A DNA stretch of 64,000 nucleotides, from contig NZ_KB903244.1 in assembly GCF_000379625.1 (NCBI RefSeq), forward strand, positions 374,105 to 438,104, written 5' to 3'. The notes under the pieces were generated by a model. The model searched no databases, was not told where the DNA came from, and saw only the letters and a list, made by a program, of their open reading frames with translations. The position numbers and the translations under genes were made by a program. The stretch comes from Actinomycetospora chiangmaiensis DSM 45062 (GTDB lineage Bacteria; Actinomycetota; Actinomycetes; Mycobacteriales; Pseudonocardiaceae). This document shows, in pieces, positions 49,897-58,333 of this stretch. How positions within the stretch are numbered: the stretch's first letter is position 1; each line of letters starts with the position of its first letter.

Positions 49897-50352
49897 TCAG
49901 CGGTCGGAGGACGACGGCCAGCACATCCGCACGGTCGTCCCGTCGCCGCCGGTCTCGATCGTGCTGCGCTGCGCGAGGCGACCGATGAGGTCGATGCCGC
50001 GCCCGCGGAAGCCGGGATCGCCGCGCGGCTGCCACTCCCCGTCGTCGGCCACGAGCACGGACACGCCGCCACCGCAGGCACGGGGACCGGCGACGAGCTC
50101 GACGGAGCAGTCCCACCCCGGGCAGGCGTGCTCCACGGCGTTCGTCACCGCCTCGTCCACGACGAGCAGGATCGACTCTGCGGTCTCCTCGTCGACGTGA
50201 CCGCCGTCGAGCCACGCCCGGACCTCCCGACGCAGCACCCGGACCGTCTCCGGCTCCGCGTCCAGCCGCTGCCGCACGCCGGCCCCCTCCGGCTCGGGCC
50301 AGCACACGCACGCCGGACCCTCGGTGCGCGGGACGTCGTCCGCGGCGCTCAC
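49897..50352 (-). CDS. RsbW-like serine kinase / anti-sigma ATPase
   Basis: 151 aa HATPase_c_2 protein. N box VDEAVTNAVEHA, G1 box VADDGEW, G2-like GFRGRGIDLIGRL. Such proteins sequester alternative sigma factors or phosphorylate anti-anti-sigma factors; neither partner is adjacent. GTG 50352 is close behind AGGAG (3-nt gap), so the exact start is uncertain. Confidence 0.82.
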   Translation of the reverse strand: MSAADDVPRTEGPACVCWPEPEGAGVRQRLDAEPETVRVLRREVRAWLDGGHVDEETAESILLVVDEAVTNAVEHACPGWDCSVELVAGPRACGGGVSVLVADDGEWQPRGDPGFRGRGIDLIGRLAQRSTIETGGDGTTVRMCWPSSSDR

Positions 50353-50456
50353 CTGCTCCTGCCGGGCCGTGTGTCGGTGTCCGTCATGCGTAGCGGCTAC
50401 CCGTTCCTGCGGGATCCGACCGCCCCGGCACCGCGACCCGTGCCACCATCTCCGCG

Positions 50457-51665
50457 ATGAGCGAGCCCGACTGGGTCCACCACGCCATCTGGTGGCACGT
50501 CTACCCCCTGGGCGCCGTGGGCGCGTACCCCGCCGACACGCCGCCCGGTCCCGACGAGCACCGGCTGCGCCGCCTGGTCGGATGGCTCGACCACGTCCAG
50601 CGCCTGGGCACCAACGGCGTCCTGCTCGGGCCGGTCTTCGCGTCGTCGAGCCACGGCTACGACACCACCGACCACCTCCGCGTCGACCCCCGCCTCGGCG
50701 ACACGGGGGACCTCGACGCCCTCATCGCGGCAGCTCACGACCGTGGTCTGCGGATCCTGCTCGACGGCGTGTTCAACCACCTCGGGCCCGAGCACCCCCG
50801 CGTGCTCGCCGCGCGGGCCGATCCCGCCGGCCCGGACGCGCGCTGGTTCCGCCACGACGCCGACGGCGGGCTCGCGACCTTCGAGGGGCACCCCGGCCTG
50901 CTCGCCCTGGACCACACCCGGCCCGAGGTCCGCGACCACGTGGTCGAGGTGCTGTGCCACTGGCTCGACCACGGCATCGACGGCTGGCGGCTCGACGCCG
51001 CCTACGCCGTGCCGGCCGACTTCTGGGCCGAGGTCCTCCCCCGCGTGCGGGAGCGCCACCCCGACGCCTGGTTCCTCGGCGAGGTCCTCCACGGCGACCA
51101 CGCCGAGATCGCCCTCGCGACGACCATCGACTCGCTCACCCAGTACGAGCTGTGGAAGGCCATCTGGTCGAGCCTGAACGACCGCAACCCGCACGAGCTC
51201 GCCCACGCCCTGCGCCGCCACGAGCACTTCCTCTCCGCCGAGGTCCCGGCCACCTTCGTCGGCAACCACGACGTGACCCGCCTCGCCAGCCGCCTCGACG
51301 ACCGCCGCACGCTGCCCCTCGCGCTGGCCGTGCTGTTCACGGTCGCCGGGACCCCGTCGATCTACGCGGGCGACGAGTTCGGCCTCGCCGGGGTCAAGGA
51401 GGAGCGTCACGGCGGCGACGACGCGGTCCGCCCCGAGCTCACGGACGACCCGCCGCCCGGGGCCGACCTCGACGTCCTGCACCGGCACCAGGAGCTGATC
51501 GGCCTGCGTCGCCGCCACGACTGGCTGCACCGCGCCCACCTCGAGGTGGTGCACGTCGACCACGAGCGACTCGTCTACCGCAGCCACCTGGACGGGCACG
51601 CCCTGCTGGTCACGCTCGACTACGGCGACGACCACCGGGCGCCGAACTGGTGGTTCGAGGGCTGA
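50457..51665 (+). CDS. GH13 alpha-amylase family glycosidase
   Basis: 402 aa. The four conserved regions are visible: DGVFNHL, GWRLDAAY (nucleophile Asp), FLGEVLHG (acid/base Glu) and VGNHDVTR (transition-state Asp). No signal peptide, so it acts in the cytoplasm, possibly on trehalose, maltose or short oligosaccharides. The barrel is intact and the C-terminal beta domain is short. Start ATG 50457 has no Shine-Dalgarno; CACCAT at about 50444 may serve a leaderless start. Its last 46 bp overlap the convergent gene. Confidence 0.88.
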   Translation: MSEPDWVHHAIWWHVYPLGAVGAYPADTPPGPDEHRLRRLVGWLDHVQRLGTNGVLLGPVFASSSHGYDTTDHLRVDPRLGDTGDLDALIAAAHDRGLRILLDGVFNHLGPEHPRVLAARADPAGPDARWFRHDADGGLATFEGHPGLLALDHTRPEVRDHVVEVLCHWLDHGIDGWRLDAAYAVPADFWAEVLPRVRERHPDAWFLGEVLHGDHAEIALATTIDSLTQYELWKAIWSSLNDRNPHELAHALRRHEHFLSAEVPATFVGNHDVTRLASRLDDRRTLPLALAVLFTVAGTPSIYAGDEFGLAGVKEERHGGDDAVRPELTDDPPPGADLDVLHRHQELIGLRRRHDWLHRAHLEVVHVDHERLVYRSHLDGHALLVTLDYGDDHRAPNWWFEG

Positions 51666-52075
51666 CGGGCTCCGCCCCGGCCACGCAGCGGACGGCGCGG
51701 CTCCGCCCTCTTGCTGGCCAGCAGCGCCGCGTCGAGGCGGCGGTGGGTCAGGCGCGGGTCGTCCACGTCGACGACGACGCGGTGGAACGGGCGGCCGCTC
51801 AGGTAGACGACGACCAGGTCGGAGCCGTGGTGCACCGCCCAGTACTGCCGGCGCTCCCCGATCCCCCAGCAGCCGGTCCGCAGCCGCCGCGGCCACCACA
51901 ACGCCGGGGCCGCGAGGCGGGGGCTCGAGGCGAGGGCGTCCCGGCGGGCCATCACCCGGACGCCCAGGACCCGCGCGAACGGCACGACCAGTTCCCGACG
52001 GCCCCCGCCGACGACGTCGATCCCGGAGAGGCGGACCGTGAACCCCACCGACCCGACGTCGAGCCGCACCGCCAT
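51620..52075 (-). CDS. hypothetical protein, PH-like fold suspected
   Basis: 151 aa. GAGG lies 6 nt before ATG 52075. The sequence alternates beta strands: GFTVRLSGIDVVGGGRRELVVPFARVLGVRV, TGCWGIGERRQYWAVHHGSDLVVVYLSGRPFHRVVVDVDDP, with an Arg-rich C-terminus (RAEPRRPLRGRGG) that is antisense to the GH13 3' end and may be extra. Resembles small bacterial PH-domain proteins. Function unknown. The 230 bp upstream (52076-52305) hold no gene. Confidence 0.6.
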   Translation of the reverse strand: MAVRLDVGSVGFTVRLSGIDVVGGGRRELVVPFARVLGVRVMARRDALASSPRLAAPALWWPRRLRTGCWGIGERRQYWAVHHGSDLVVVYLSGRPFHRVVVDVDDPRLTHRRLDAALLASKRAEPRRPLRGRGGARQPSNHQFGARWSSP

Positions 52076-52305
52076 CAGCCACCTCGCGGGGGTCGGGAAC
52101 AGACCGTTCGGTCCCCTGTCGGGCCCGCGGGCGACGGAGTTACCGCGATCGGCGCGCCGCGCCCGAAGTTGCGCCGGTCGGCCGCGGGCGGTCGCTCACT
52201 CGGACGTCGCGGCGCCGCCGGGACCGCGATCGTCGGTCCCCGGAGCGACCTGAGCGACCTCGCACCCCCGGGAACGATCCGGCCCCGTCGTCGGGAGATC
52301 CTGCC

Positions 52306-52962
52306 TCACCGACGGGCGAGCTCGCGGGCGAGGGCGACGAACGTCGTCGCGGCCGGTCCGAGGTCGTCGTCGGCGCGGAGCACCAGGTAGAGACAGCGTT
52401 CGATCGGGTCGCCGTCGAGGCGCACGGCGCGGACGTCGTCGCGCCCGTGCCGCTCCAGCGCCCACGCGCTGACGACGCCGACGCCCTCGCCGGCGGCCAC
52501 CGCCTCGATCAGGCCCTCGTTCGAGTCGCGGATCGTCCACTCCTGGTCGGAGACCAGCGGGGTGCCACGATCGGCGAGGGCGTCGGCGAAGGAGCGCCGC
52601 GTGCCCGAGCCCTCCTCGCGCTCGACGAGCGGGGTGGTGGCGAGCTGGGCGACGGTCACCGACGCGGCCCCGTCCAGCGGGTGCCCGGCGGGGACCGCCA
52701 GCACGATCTCGTCGGCCCCGACGACCTCGGCGACGAGGTCCCCGCCGTCGGGCTCGACGCCGGCGAAGCCGACCTCGGCCTCGCCGTCGCGCAGCGCGGC
52801 GAACACCCCGGCGGAGTCGGTCGGGGTGGTCGCGACGGTGAACTCGGGCTGCTCGGCGCGGAAGCGCTCCACCAGGTCGGGCACCAGGAACTCGCCCGGG
52901 ATGCTGCTGGCCGCCACGGCCACGGCCTCGGCGGCGGCGTACGGGTCCTGCGGGGCCGTCAT
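52306..52962 (-). CDS. stand-alone LysR-type effector (substrate-binding) domain without DNA-binding domain
   Basis: 218 aa. IPGEFLVPDLVERFRAEQPEFTV, LRDGEAEVGFAG, ADEIVLAVPAGHPL, REEGSGTRRSFADAL, AVAAGEGVGVVSAWAL are the LysR effector-domain landmarks, most like CysL/CysB-type members. The helix-turn-helix is absent: ATG 52962 has GGAGGAGG immediately upstream and no HTH is encoded further on. It is either a soluble ligand-binding protein or a decoy/partner of a full regulator. Confidence 0.75.
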   Translation of the reverse strand: MTAPQDPYAAAEAVAVAASSIPGEFLVPDLVERFRAEQPEFTVATTPTDSAGVFAALRDGEAEVGFAGVEPDGGDLVAEVVGADEIVLAVPAGHPLDGAASVTVAQLATTPLVEREEGSGTRRSFADALADRGTPLVSDQEWTIRDSNEGLIEAVAAGEGVGVVSAWALERHGRDDVRAVRLDGDPIERCLYLVLRADDDLGPAATTFVALARELARR

Positions 52963-53054
52963 GGGTCCTCCTCCTGCGGGGTGATCACCGCAGGCATACC
53001 CACCGACGGCACTCGTCACGGGACGGGACCCGAGCCGGCAGGTATTCGTCCGGT

Positions 53055-53509
53055 ATGGCACCTCCTGGGGCGCGTGGCACCGGCGTCCTGCTCCGTCGGA
53101 CCGTGGTGACGATCGTGGGCGTCGCGCTCGTCGCCGTCGGCGTGGTCCTGCTCGTGCTCCCCGGGCCCGGCCTGCTGCTGGTGCTCGCCGGCCTGGTCGT
53201 GCTGGCCAACGAGTACCCCTGGGCGCAGCGCCACGTCGCCCCGGTCCGCCACCGGGCGATCAGCGCCGCGCAGTTCAGCGTCGCCTCGAACCTCCGCATC
53301 GCCTGGACCGCCGCCGTGGGCCTGGCGCTGATCGTCGGCGGGATCGTGTGGATCGCGGTGCCGACGCTGCCCTTCGGCGGGGTCGGCACCGGCTCGAGCC
53401 TGATCCTGTCGGGGTCGTCCTGCTGGGGCTGCTGGCCTACAGCGTCCACCGCTGGGGCGGTGGCCGTGCCGCGGCTGCGCCGGCCCCGTCCCGACGACGG
53501 GTGGTGTGA
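53055..53509 (+). pseudogene. PGPGW-domain membrane protein with a single-base frameshift
   Basis: Codons from ATG 53055 give two membrane segments with the family motif LLVLPGPGLLLVLAGLVVLANEYPWAQR and GLALIVGGIVWIAVPTLPF. At about 53412 (run of four G) the frame is lost; one added base restores GVVLLGLLAYSVHRWGGGRAAAA and a stop at 53507-53509, next to a terminator. So the gene carries a one-base deletion or a sequencing error. Otherwise it would be about 150 aa. Confidence 0.7.
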
Positions 53510-53520
53510 GTCCCGCCGTC
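53493..53520. terminator. imperfect hairpin between convergent genes
   Basis: GACGACGGG/CCCGCCGTC, 8 of 9 pairs, again on the CCCGACGACGGGT core; lies at the end of the PGPGW gene and just before the zinc-finger gene stop. Confidence 0.45.
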
Positions 53521-53528
53521 GGTCCGGA

Positions 53529-53888
53529 TCAGTGCAGCTGCGAGGTCCAGTCGCGCGGGACGCGCTCGGCCGGGCCCGGCACGGTCTGCTCGACGGGGTG
53601 GTGCCGGGGACCGGCGAGGTCCGGCCCCTCCCCGACCGTCCCGGTCCGGTCGTCGTAGAACCAGTATTCGCCCGGCTCGTAGCTGGTCAGGATCGGGTGA
53701 CCCGCCTCCCGGGCGTGGCGCGTGGCGTGCTGCGCCGGCGAGGAGTCGCAGCACCCGACGTGCCCGCACGCGGCGCAGCGGCGCAGGTGGAACCACCACC
53801 CGCCGGCGCGGTCGCACTCCAGGCAGCCGGCACCCGAGGGCGGTGCGGCGGGGTCGATCTCGGCAGGGGTTCCGTCCACGGCGGTCAT
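53529..53888 (-). CDS. UBP-type zinc-finger protein
   Basis: 119 aa. CLECDRAGGWWFHLRRCAACGHVGCCDSSPAQHATRH....GHP is the UBP zinc-finger pattern found in many small actinobacterial proteins; FHLR and GCCDSSP are hallmarks. In eukaryotes this fold binds ubiquitin tails; its bacterial role is unknown. ATG 53888 has no clear ribosome site. Confidence 0.82.
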   Translation of the reverse strand: MTAVDGTPAEIDPAAPPSGAGCLECDRAGGWWFHLRRCAACGHVGCCDSSPAQHATRHAREAGHPILTSYEPGEYWFYDDRTGTVGEGPDLAGPRHHPVEQTVPGPAERVPRDWTSQLH

Positions 53889-54005
53889 CCTGCGCGCTCC
53901 GGGGCGGGGCGCGCATCGGTCGACCGGCCGTTCGTCCCGGTCCCGGCGGCCCTGCCGCACCCGTCCCTGCTGCTCAGGACGGCTGTACACGACCGGATCG
54001 GGCGC

Positions 54006-54011
54006 TACTGT
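54006..54011 (+). promoter_or_regulatory. -10 element of the DUF574 gene (leaderless)
   Basis: TACTGT ends 6 nt before ATG 54018. Confidence 0.5.
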
Positions 54012-54017
54012 CGGCGC

Positions 54018-54812
54018 ATGGTGGACGGACCCTGGCCGGACGAGCTCGACATCGGCCGTCCGAACGGCGCCCGGGTCTACGACTACCTGCTCGGCGGGGC
54101 CCACAACTTCCAGGTCGACCGTGACCACGCGCAGCGCCTCCTCGCCGCCAACCCCGACCAGCAGGTCGGCGCGCGGGCGAACCGTGCCTACCTCCGCCGG
54201 GTGGTCGACTGGTGCGTCGGACGCGGGATCTCCCAGTTCCTCGACCTGGGGTCCGGGGTGCCGACCGTCGGCAACGTCCACGAGATCGCGCACGCCCACG
54301 ACCCGGCGGTGCGGATCGCCTACGTCGACCAGGACCCGATCGCGGTCGCGCACAGCGCCGCGGTGATCGACGGGCTCGACACGGTCACCGTGACCCGGGC
54401 CGACCTGACGCGCCCCGCCGCGGTGCTCGGGGCACCCGGCGTCGCGGGGCTGCTCCGCTTCGAGGAACCCGTGGCCCTGCTCGCGGTCGCGTGCCTGCAC
54501 TTCGTCGTCGGCGACGCCGAGCGCTTCATGGCCATCTACCGCGAGCGGCTCGCGCCCGGCAGCGTGCTCGCCATCAGCCACGGCAGCGACGACGTCGAGG
54601 ACGCCGACCACGCCGCCCGGATGCGCGCCGTCGTCGACAGCTTCCGCGACACGGCCTCCCCGGTGACGCTGCGCTCGCGCGCGGAGCTCCGGACGCTCGT
54701 CGGCGACTTCGCCGTCGTCGAGCCCGGCATCGTCGACATCACCGACTGGCCGCGCGCGGGCCTCGCACCCCGACCCGCCGCCACCTGGGCGGCGGTCGCG
54801 GTCAAGGGTTAG
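54018..54812 (+). CDS. DUF574 S-adenosyl methyltransferase
   Basis: 264 aa. Family start PNGARVYDYLLGGAHNFQVDR, SAM motif QFLDLGSGVPTVGNVHE, YVDQDPIAVAHS, and HGSDD. This family is expanded in Actinobacteria, targets unknown. Its stop overlaps the stop of the convergent PNPOx-like gene. Confidence 0.87.
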   Translation: MVDGPWPDELDIGRPNGARVYDYLLGGAHNFQVDRDHAQRLLAANPDQQVGARANRAYLRRVVDWCVGRGISQFLDLGSGVPTVGNVHEIAHAHDPAVRIAYVDQDPIAVAHSAAVIDGLDTVTVTRADLTRPAAVLGAPGVAGLLRFEEPVALLAVACLHFVVGDAERFMAIYRERLAPGSVLAISHGSDDVEDADHAARMRAVVDSFRDTASPVTLRSRAELRTLVGDFAVVEPGIVDITDWPRAGLAPRPAATWAAVAVKG

Positions 54813-55288
54813 CGGCCCGCGACGAGATCGGCGACGGCCTTCGGGATCGTCGTCTCGAAGTCGTGCAGGACGACGTGGTCGGGAATGATCGTCAGCACCG
54901 CCGTCCGCAGGTAGAGCGCCCGCACCCCGGCCTCCCACTGCGGCATCGCCTCGGCCGGCGTGATCTTGCGCGCGGCCGCGACGAACTCCTCGCGCACGCC
55001 GTCGACGACCTCGATCTCCGCGCGGCCGCGGATCAGCAGCGAGCGCGGCGGCATGCCGGGACGGTCGACGGCCACGGCGACCCGCGGGTGGGCGGTGATG
55101 GCCGCGACCTTGGCCGAGCGGGGAACCGTGGTGATCACGACCGAGGTGCCGTTCCACCAGAAGGCCGTCGGGACCACCCGCGGGTCGCCGTCGAGGCCGA
55201 CGTAGGACAGGCGGGCGGGGATGTCGGAGAACAGCAGCTCCTGCGCGATCGGCTGCGCGAGGGTCTCGGCGACGGTGCGGGCGTCCAC
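54809..55288 (-). CDS. pyridoxamine 5'-phosphate oxidase family protein
   Basis: 159 aa. PARLSYVGLDGDPRVVPTAFWWNGTSVVITTVPRSAKVAAITAHPRVAVAVDRP and LLIRGRAEIEVVDG form the split barrel that binds FMN or F420. GTG 55288 follows AAGGAG at 5 nt. A dehydrogenase/oxidase role is inferred from the family only. Confidence 0.82.
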   Translation of the reverse strand: MDARTVAETLAQPIAQELLFSDIPARLSYVGLDGDPRVVPTAFWWNGTSVVITTVPRSAKVAAITAHPRVAVAVDRPGMPPRSLLIRGRAEIEVVDGVREEFVAAARKITPAEAMPQWEAGVRALYLRTAVLTIIPDHVVLHDFETTIPKAVADLVAGR

Positions 55289-55442
55289 GGGTGCTCCTTC
55301 GATCGAGGTGTGACACCCCGGGGACGGAGCCGGGTCCCGGTTCTCGACAACGCCGTGATCACGCATGACCGGCACCGCTCGCAGCGCGTGAGCCCCCGTC
55401 GCTGAAACGTGTCTGCTGCCGCTCGTGTGCAAGAGTAGGGCG

Positions 55443-56108
55443 ATGACCGTCGCTCTGGGGAGGCCGACCGTGCGGCCCGCCACCGTCGAGGATCTGCCCG
55501 CGATCGAGCGCCACATGCGCGCCATGCTGGTCGAGCTCGGCGGCCACGACCCGCGGTTCCACGCCGACGTCGACGACCTCGCCGGCGCCTACCTCGACCA
55601 GGACGACCGGGTGCTGCTCGTGTCCTATGCCGAGGACGGCACGGTCGCCGGGACGGCCTCGGTGCGACCGGGCGGGCCGCAGCCCGAGTACGTCCCGCAC
55701 TGGCTGGCGGCGCGCTACGCGTCGGCCTCGGTCGGTCAGGTCTGCCGGGTGTGGGTGGCGCCCTCGGCTCGACGCGGCGGGGTCGGGCGGACGCTGGCCC
55801 GGGCCGCCGTTAACTGGGCGGTGGCCCGGTTCGACATCGTCTGCCTGCACACCAACGCCTCCGTGCCGGGCGCGCTCGCCTTCTGGCGGTCGTTCCCCGG
55901 GCTCGTCGAGGTGTTCGACGCCCGGCCCGACCCGTGGTCGACGGTGCACTTCGAGGTGGCTCCGCCAGGTGAGCAGTATTCCGTGCTCCAGCACGGATCA
56001 CTGCTCACGAGCGCGCAGCGCACCTCTTCGCCAGCGGCTCCCAGCGCGGGAGGTGCACGACCTCGATCCCGACCGCCTCGAGCTGCTCCGACCCGCTCGG
56101 CGCGGTGA
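55443..56108 (+). CDS. GNAT N-acetyltransferase
   Basis: 221 aa. Acetyl-CoA binding motif VCRVWVAPSARRGGVGRTLARAAVNWA and the C-terminal HTNASVPGALAFWRSFPG identify a GCN5-related transferase. The fold ends near residue 180; the last 35 or so residues are antisense to the ribD-like gene (104-bp overlap), so the original stop may have been lost. Start ATG 55443 lacks a good ribosome site. Substrate unknown. Confidence 0.78.
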   Translation: MTVALGRPTVRPATVEDLPAIERHMRAMLVELGGHDPRFHADVDDLAGAYLDQDDRVLLVSYAEDGTVAGTASVRPGGPQPEYVPHWLAARYASASVGQVCRVWVAPSARRGGVGRTLARAAVNWAVARFDIVCLHTNASVPGALAFWRSFPGLVEVFDARPDPWSTVHFEVAPPGEQYSVLQHGSLLTSAQRTSSPAAPSAGGARPRSRPPRAAPTRSAR

Positions 56109-57000
56109 CGAAGTCGGGCGGCTCGCGCCACGCGTGGACCACCCGTGGGATGCCGGCGCGGGCGATGAGCGCGGCGCACGGGTCGGGGCGCGACCCTCGT
56201 TCCCCGCACGGTTCGAGCGAGCTGTAGAGCGTCGCCCGACGCAGCCGCGGGTCGTGGCCCAGCGCGCGCAGCACGCCCTCCTCGGCGTGGTCGAGCGGGT
56301 GGTCGCGCCGGGACCACCCGGTGCCGAGCACCGTGCCGTCCTCGGCGACCACCACGCACCCGACGCTGAACGCGGTCGCCGACGGCGGGCAGTGCTCGGC
56401 GAGGAGGCACGCCTCGGCGAGGTGCCGGTCGTCGGCCTCCCCGAAGCGGTACCGCGACAGGACGTCGCCGCCGATCGGGCCGGTCTCGACGAGATGCGGC
56501 GGACGGCCGCCACCGGTGAACCGGGGGCCGTCCCCGACCAGCTGCGGCGCCAGCACCAGCTGCAGCTCGTCGACCAGACCCGCCGTCAGGAACTCGCGCA
56601 GGACCGTCGCGCCGCCCTCGACCATCAGCCGGACCACCCCGCGGCACCCCAGGGCGTCGAGAACCTCCTCGGGGGTGCCGGCGAGGGTGATCGTGTCGGC
56701 TTCACCACTCAGCACCCGCGCACCCTCGGCGATCCGGCCCGTCGTCAGGACCACCCGCAGCGGGCTCGCCGGCAGCCCCCGGGCGACGCGGGCGGCCCGG
56801 CGCTCGGGGGCGCGGACCAGCAGGCGCGGGTCGTCGGAGCGGACGGTGCCCGCGCCGACGAGGATCGCGTCGACCGCGGCCCGCTCCTCGTCGACCCGGT
56901 CGAGGTCGGCCGGGCCGGAGAGGATGCGGCGCTGCGGGGACGCGTCGTCGAGGAAGCCGTCGAGCGAGACGGCGCAGCTGGCGAGGACGTGCGGCCTCAC
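56005..57000 (-). CDS. bifunctional riboflavin-type pyrimidine reductase/deaminase with inverted domain order
   Basis: 331 aa. Residues 1-205 are the RibD reductase domain ([53 protein letters not shown]). Residues 205-331 are the deaminase domain with the zinc site HAE ([11 protein letters not shown]) and [17 protein letters not shown]. coli RibD has the deaminase first, so the order is reversed here. GTG 57000 overlaps the map stop (GTGA). Canonical ribD may exist elsewhere; this may also be a paralogue for another pteridine-like substrate. Confidence 0.8.
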   Translation of the reverse strand: MRPHVLASCAVSLDGFLDDASPQRRILSGPADLDRVDEERAAVDAILVGAGTVRSDDPRLLVRAPERRAARVARGLPASPLRVVLTTGRIAEGARVLSGEADTITLAGTPEEVLDALGCRGVVRLMVEGGATVLREFLTAGLVDELQLVLAPQLVGDGPRFTGGGRPPHLVETGPIGGDVLSRYRFGEADDRHLAEACLLAEHCPPSATAFSVGCVVVAEDGTVLGTGWSRRDHPLDHAEEGVLRALGHDPRLRRATLYSSLEPCGERGSRPDPCAALIARAGIPRVVHAWREPPDFVTAPSGSEQLEAVGIEVVHLPRWEPLAKRCAARS

Positions 57001-57854
57001 GGCAGCGTCAGGATCTCGCTGCCCGTGTCGGTGACCAGGATCGTGTGCTCGAACTGGGCGGTGCGCGACTTGTCCTTCGTCGTCACCGTCCACCCGTCGT
57101 CCCAGATGTCGTAGTCGATCGAGCCGAGCGTGATCATCGGTTCGATCGTGAAGGTCATGCCGGGCTCGAGCATCTCGTGCCGCGACGGGTCGTCGTAGTG
57201 GACCACCACGAGCCCGCTGTGGAAGGTCCGCCCGATGCCGTGCCCGGTGAAGTCACGGACCACGCCGTAGCCGAACCGGTTGGCGTACGCCTCGATGACC
57301 CGCCCGACGACGTTCAGCTCCCGGCCCGGCTTCACGGCCTTGATCGCGCGCATCGTCGCCTCGTGGGTGCGCTCGACGAGGAGGCGGTCCTCCTCGGCGA
57401 CGTCGCCCGCGAGGAACGTGGCGTTGGTGTCGCCGTGCACGCCGTCGATGAAGGCGGTGACGTCGATGTTGACGATGTCGCCGTCCTCGATCACCGTCGA
57501 GTCCGGGATGCCGTGGCAGATGACCTCGTTCAGCGAGGTGCAGCACGACTTCGGGAAGTTCCGGTACCCGAGCGTCGACGGGTAGGCGCCGTGCTCGACG
57601 AGGAACTCGTGGACCACCCGGTCGACCTCGTCGGTGGTGACCCCCGGCTTCACGGCCTCGCCGCCGGCCTGCAGCGACTGCGCCGCGATCCGGCTCGCGT
57701 GGCGCATCTTCTCGATGACCTCGGGGTCCTGCACCCACGGATCGGTCGAGCGCGCGGGCGCGGGCTTCCCGACGTACTCGGGCCGCGGGATGGACGACGG
57801 CACCGGGCGCAGAGGCGTCTGCTGCCCGGGGCGCAGAGGGGCACGCACCGGCAT
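56997..57854 (-). CDS. map: type I methionine aminopeptidase with proline-rich N-terminal extension
   Basis: 285 aa. Removes N-terminal Met. Metal ligands: Asp in VNIDVTAF, Asp in HGDTNATF, His in GHGIGRTFH, Glu in FTIEPMI, Glu in QFEHTILV; substrate His in CHGIP. The first 40 residues ([18 protein letters not shown]) are the extension of the MetAP-Ic class of M. tuberculosis. ATG 57854 is chosen because a TAGGGT -10 ends 7 nt upstream. It is coupled to the ribD-like gene. Confidence 0.95.
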   Translation of the reverse strand: MPVRAPLRPGQQTPLRPVPSSIPRPEYVGKPAPARSTDPWVQDPEVIEKMRHASRIAAQSLQAGGEAVKPGVTTDEVDRVVHEFLVEHGAYPSTLGYRNFPKSCCTSLNEVICHGIPDSTVIEDGDIVNIDVTAFIDGVHGDTNATFLAGDVAEEDRLLVERTHEATMRAIKAVKPGRELNVVGRVIEAYANRFGYGVVRDFTGHGIGRTFHSGLVVVHYDDPSRHEMLEPGMTFTIEPMITLGSIDYDIWDDGWTVTTKDKSRTAQFEHTILVTDTGSEILTLP

Positions 57855-57861
57855 GCCCTCC

Positions 57862-57867
57862 ACCCTA
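57862..57867 (-). promoter_or_regulatory. -10 element of map (leaderless)
   Basis: Minus-strand TAGGGT ends 7 nt before ATG 57854. Confidence 0.5.
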
Positions 57868-58239
57868 GGCTTCCTGGTGCCGGCGCCTTCCCCGCACCGC
57901 CGTGACAGCGCGCACCACCCCGCGCCAGCCGAGGACCAGTACCGCCAGCGAGATCGTCGCGACGATGATGAAGCTCAGCGGCGGGGTGTCCACGAAGGCC
58001 CAGCGGAGCAGCATCCCGACGACGACGGCGCCCAGCCAGACGCTCACGCCGCTGCGCCACGAGAGCGGGTCGCGCCACGAGCGGCTCACGAGGGCGCCGA
58101 CGAGCGCGCCGAGCACGAACGGCGCCGCGACCTCCGCGATGCCCACGATCGCGAGGTCCTCCTCGTGCGAGCGCCGCCCGATCGCGGCGAACACGAGGAC
58201 GGCCAGGACGTCGATCAGGGCGAGGGCACGGGTGCGCAC
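57865..58239 (-). CDS. DUF3054 membrane protein
   Basis: 124 aa, four membrane segments ([76 protein letters not shown]) with the family motif AIGRRSHEE. Start GTG 58239 has TACCCT 7 nt upstream (leaderless); an ATG further up would translate the 50-bp repeat and is rejected. It lies directly upstream of map on the same strand. Function unknown. Confidence 0.8.
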   Translation of the reverse strand: MRTRALALIDVLAVLVFAAIGRRSHEEDLAIVGIAEVAAPFVLGALVGALVSRSWRDPLSWRSGVSVWLGAVVVGMLLRWAFVDTPPLSFIIVATISLAVLVLGWRGVVRAVTAVRGRRRHQEA

Positions 58240-58246
58240 GGGATCG

Positions 58247-58252
58247 AGGGTA
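58247..58252 (-). promoter_or_regulatory. -10 element of the DUF3054 gene (leaderless)
   Basis: Minus-strand TACCCT ends 7 nt before GTG 58239. Confidence 0.5.
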
Positions 58253-58270
58253 GGCCGGGCTCCTGTCCCT

Positions 58271-58320
58271 CGTGGCAGCGAAGCGTCGTTGCTGTCGTCC
58301 AGTGGCAGGAACGCCACATC
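58271..58320 (-). repeat. 50-bp dispersed intergenic repeat, copy 2
   Basis: Reverse-strand counterpart of 18916-18965 (42 of 50 bases identical), between the DUF3054 start and the GNAT stop. Confidence 0.7.
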
Positions 58321-58333
58321 GTCGCGGCGATCG

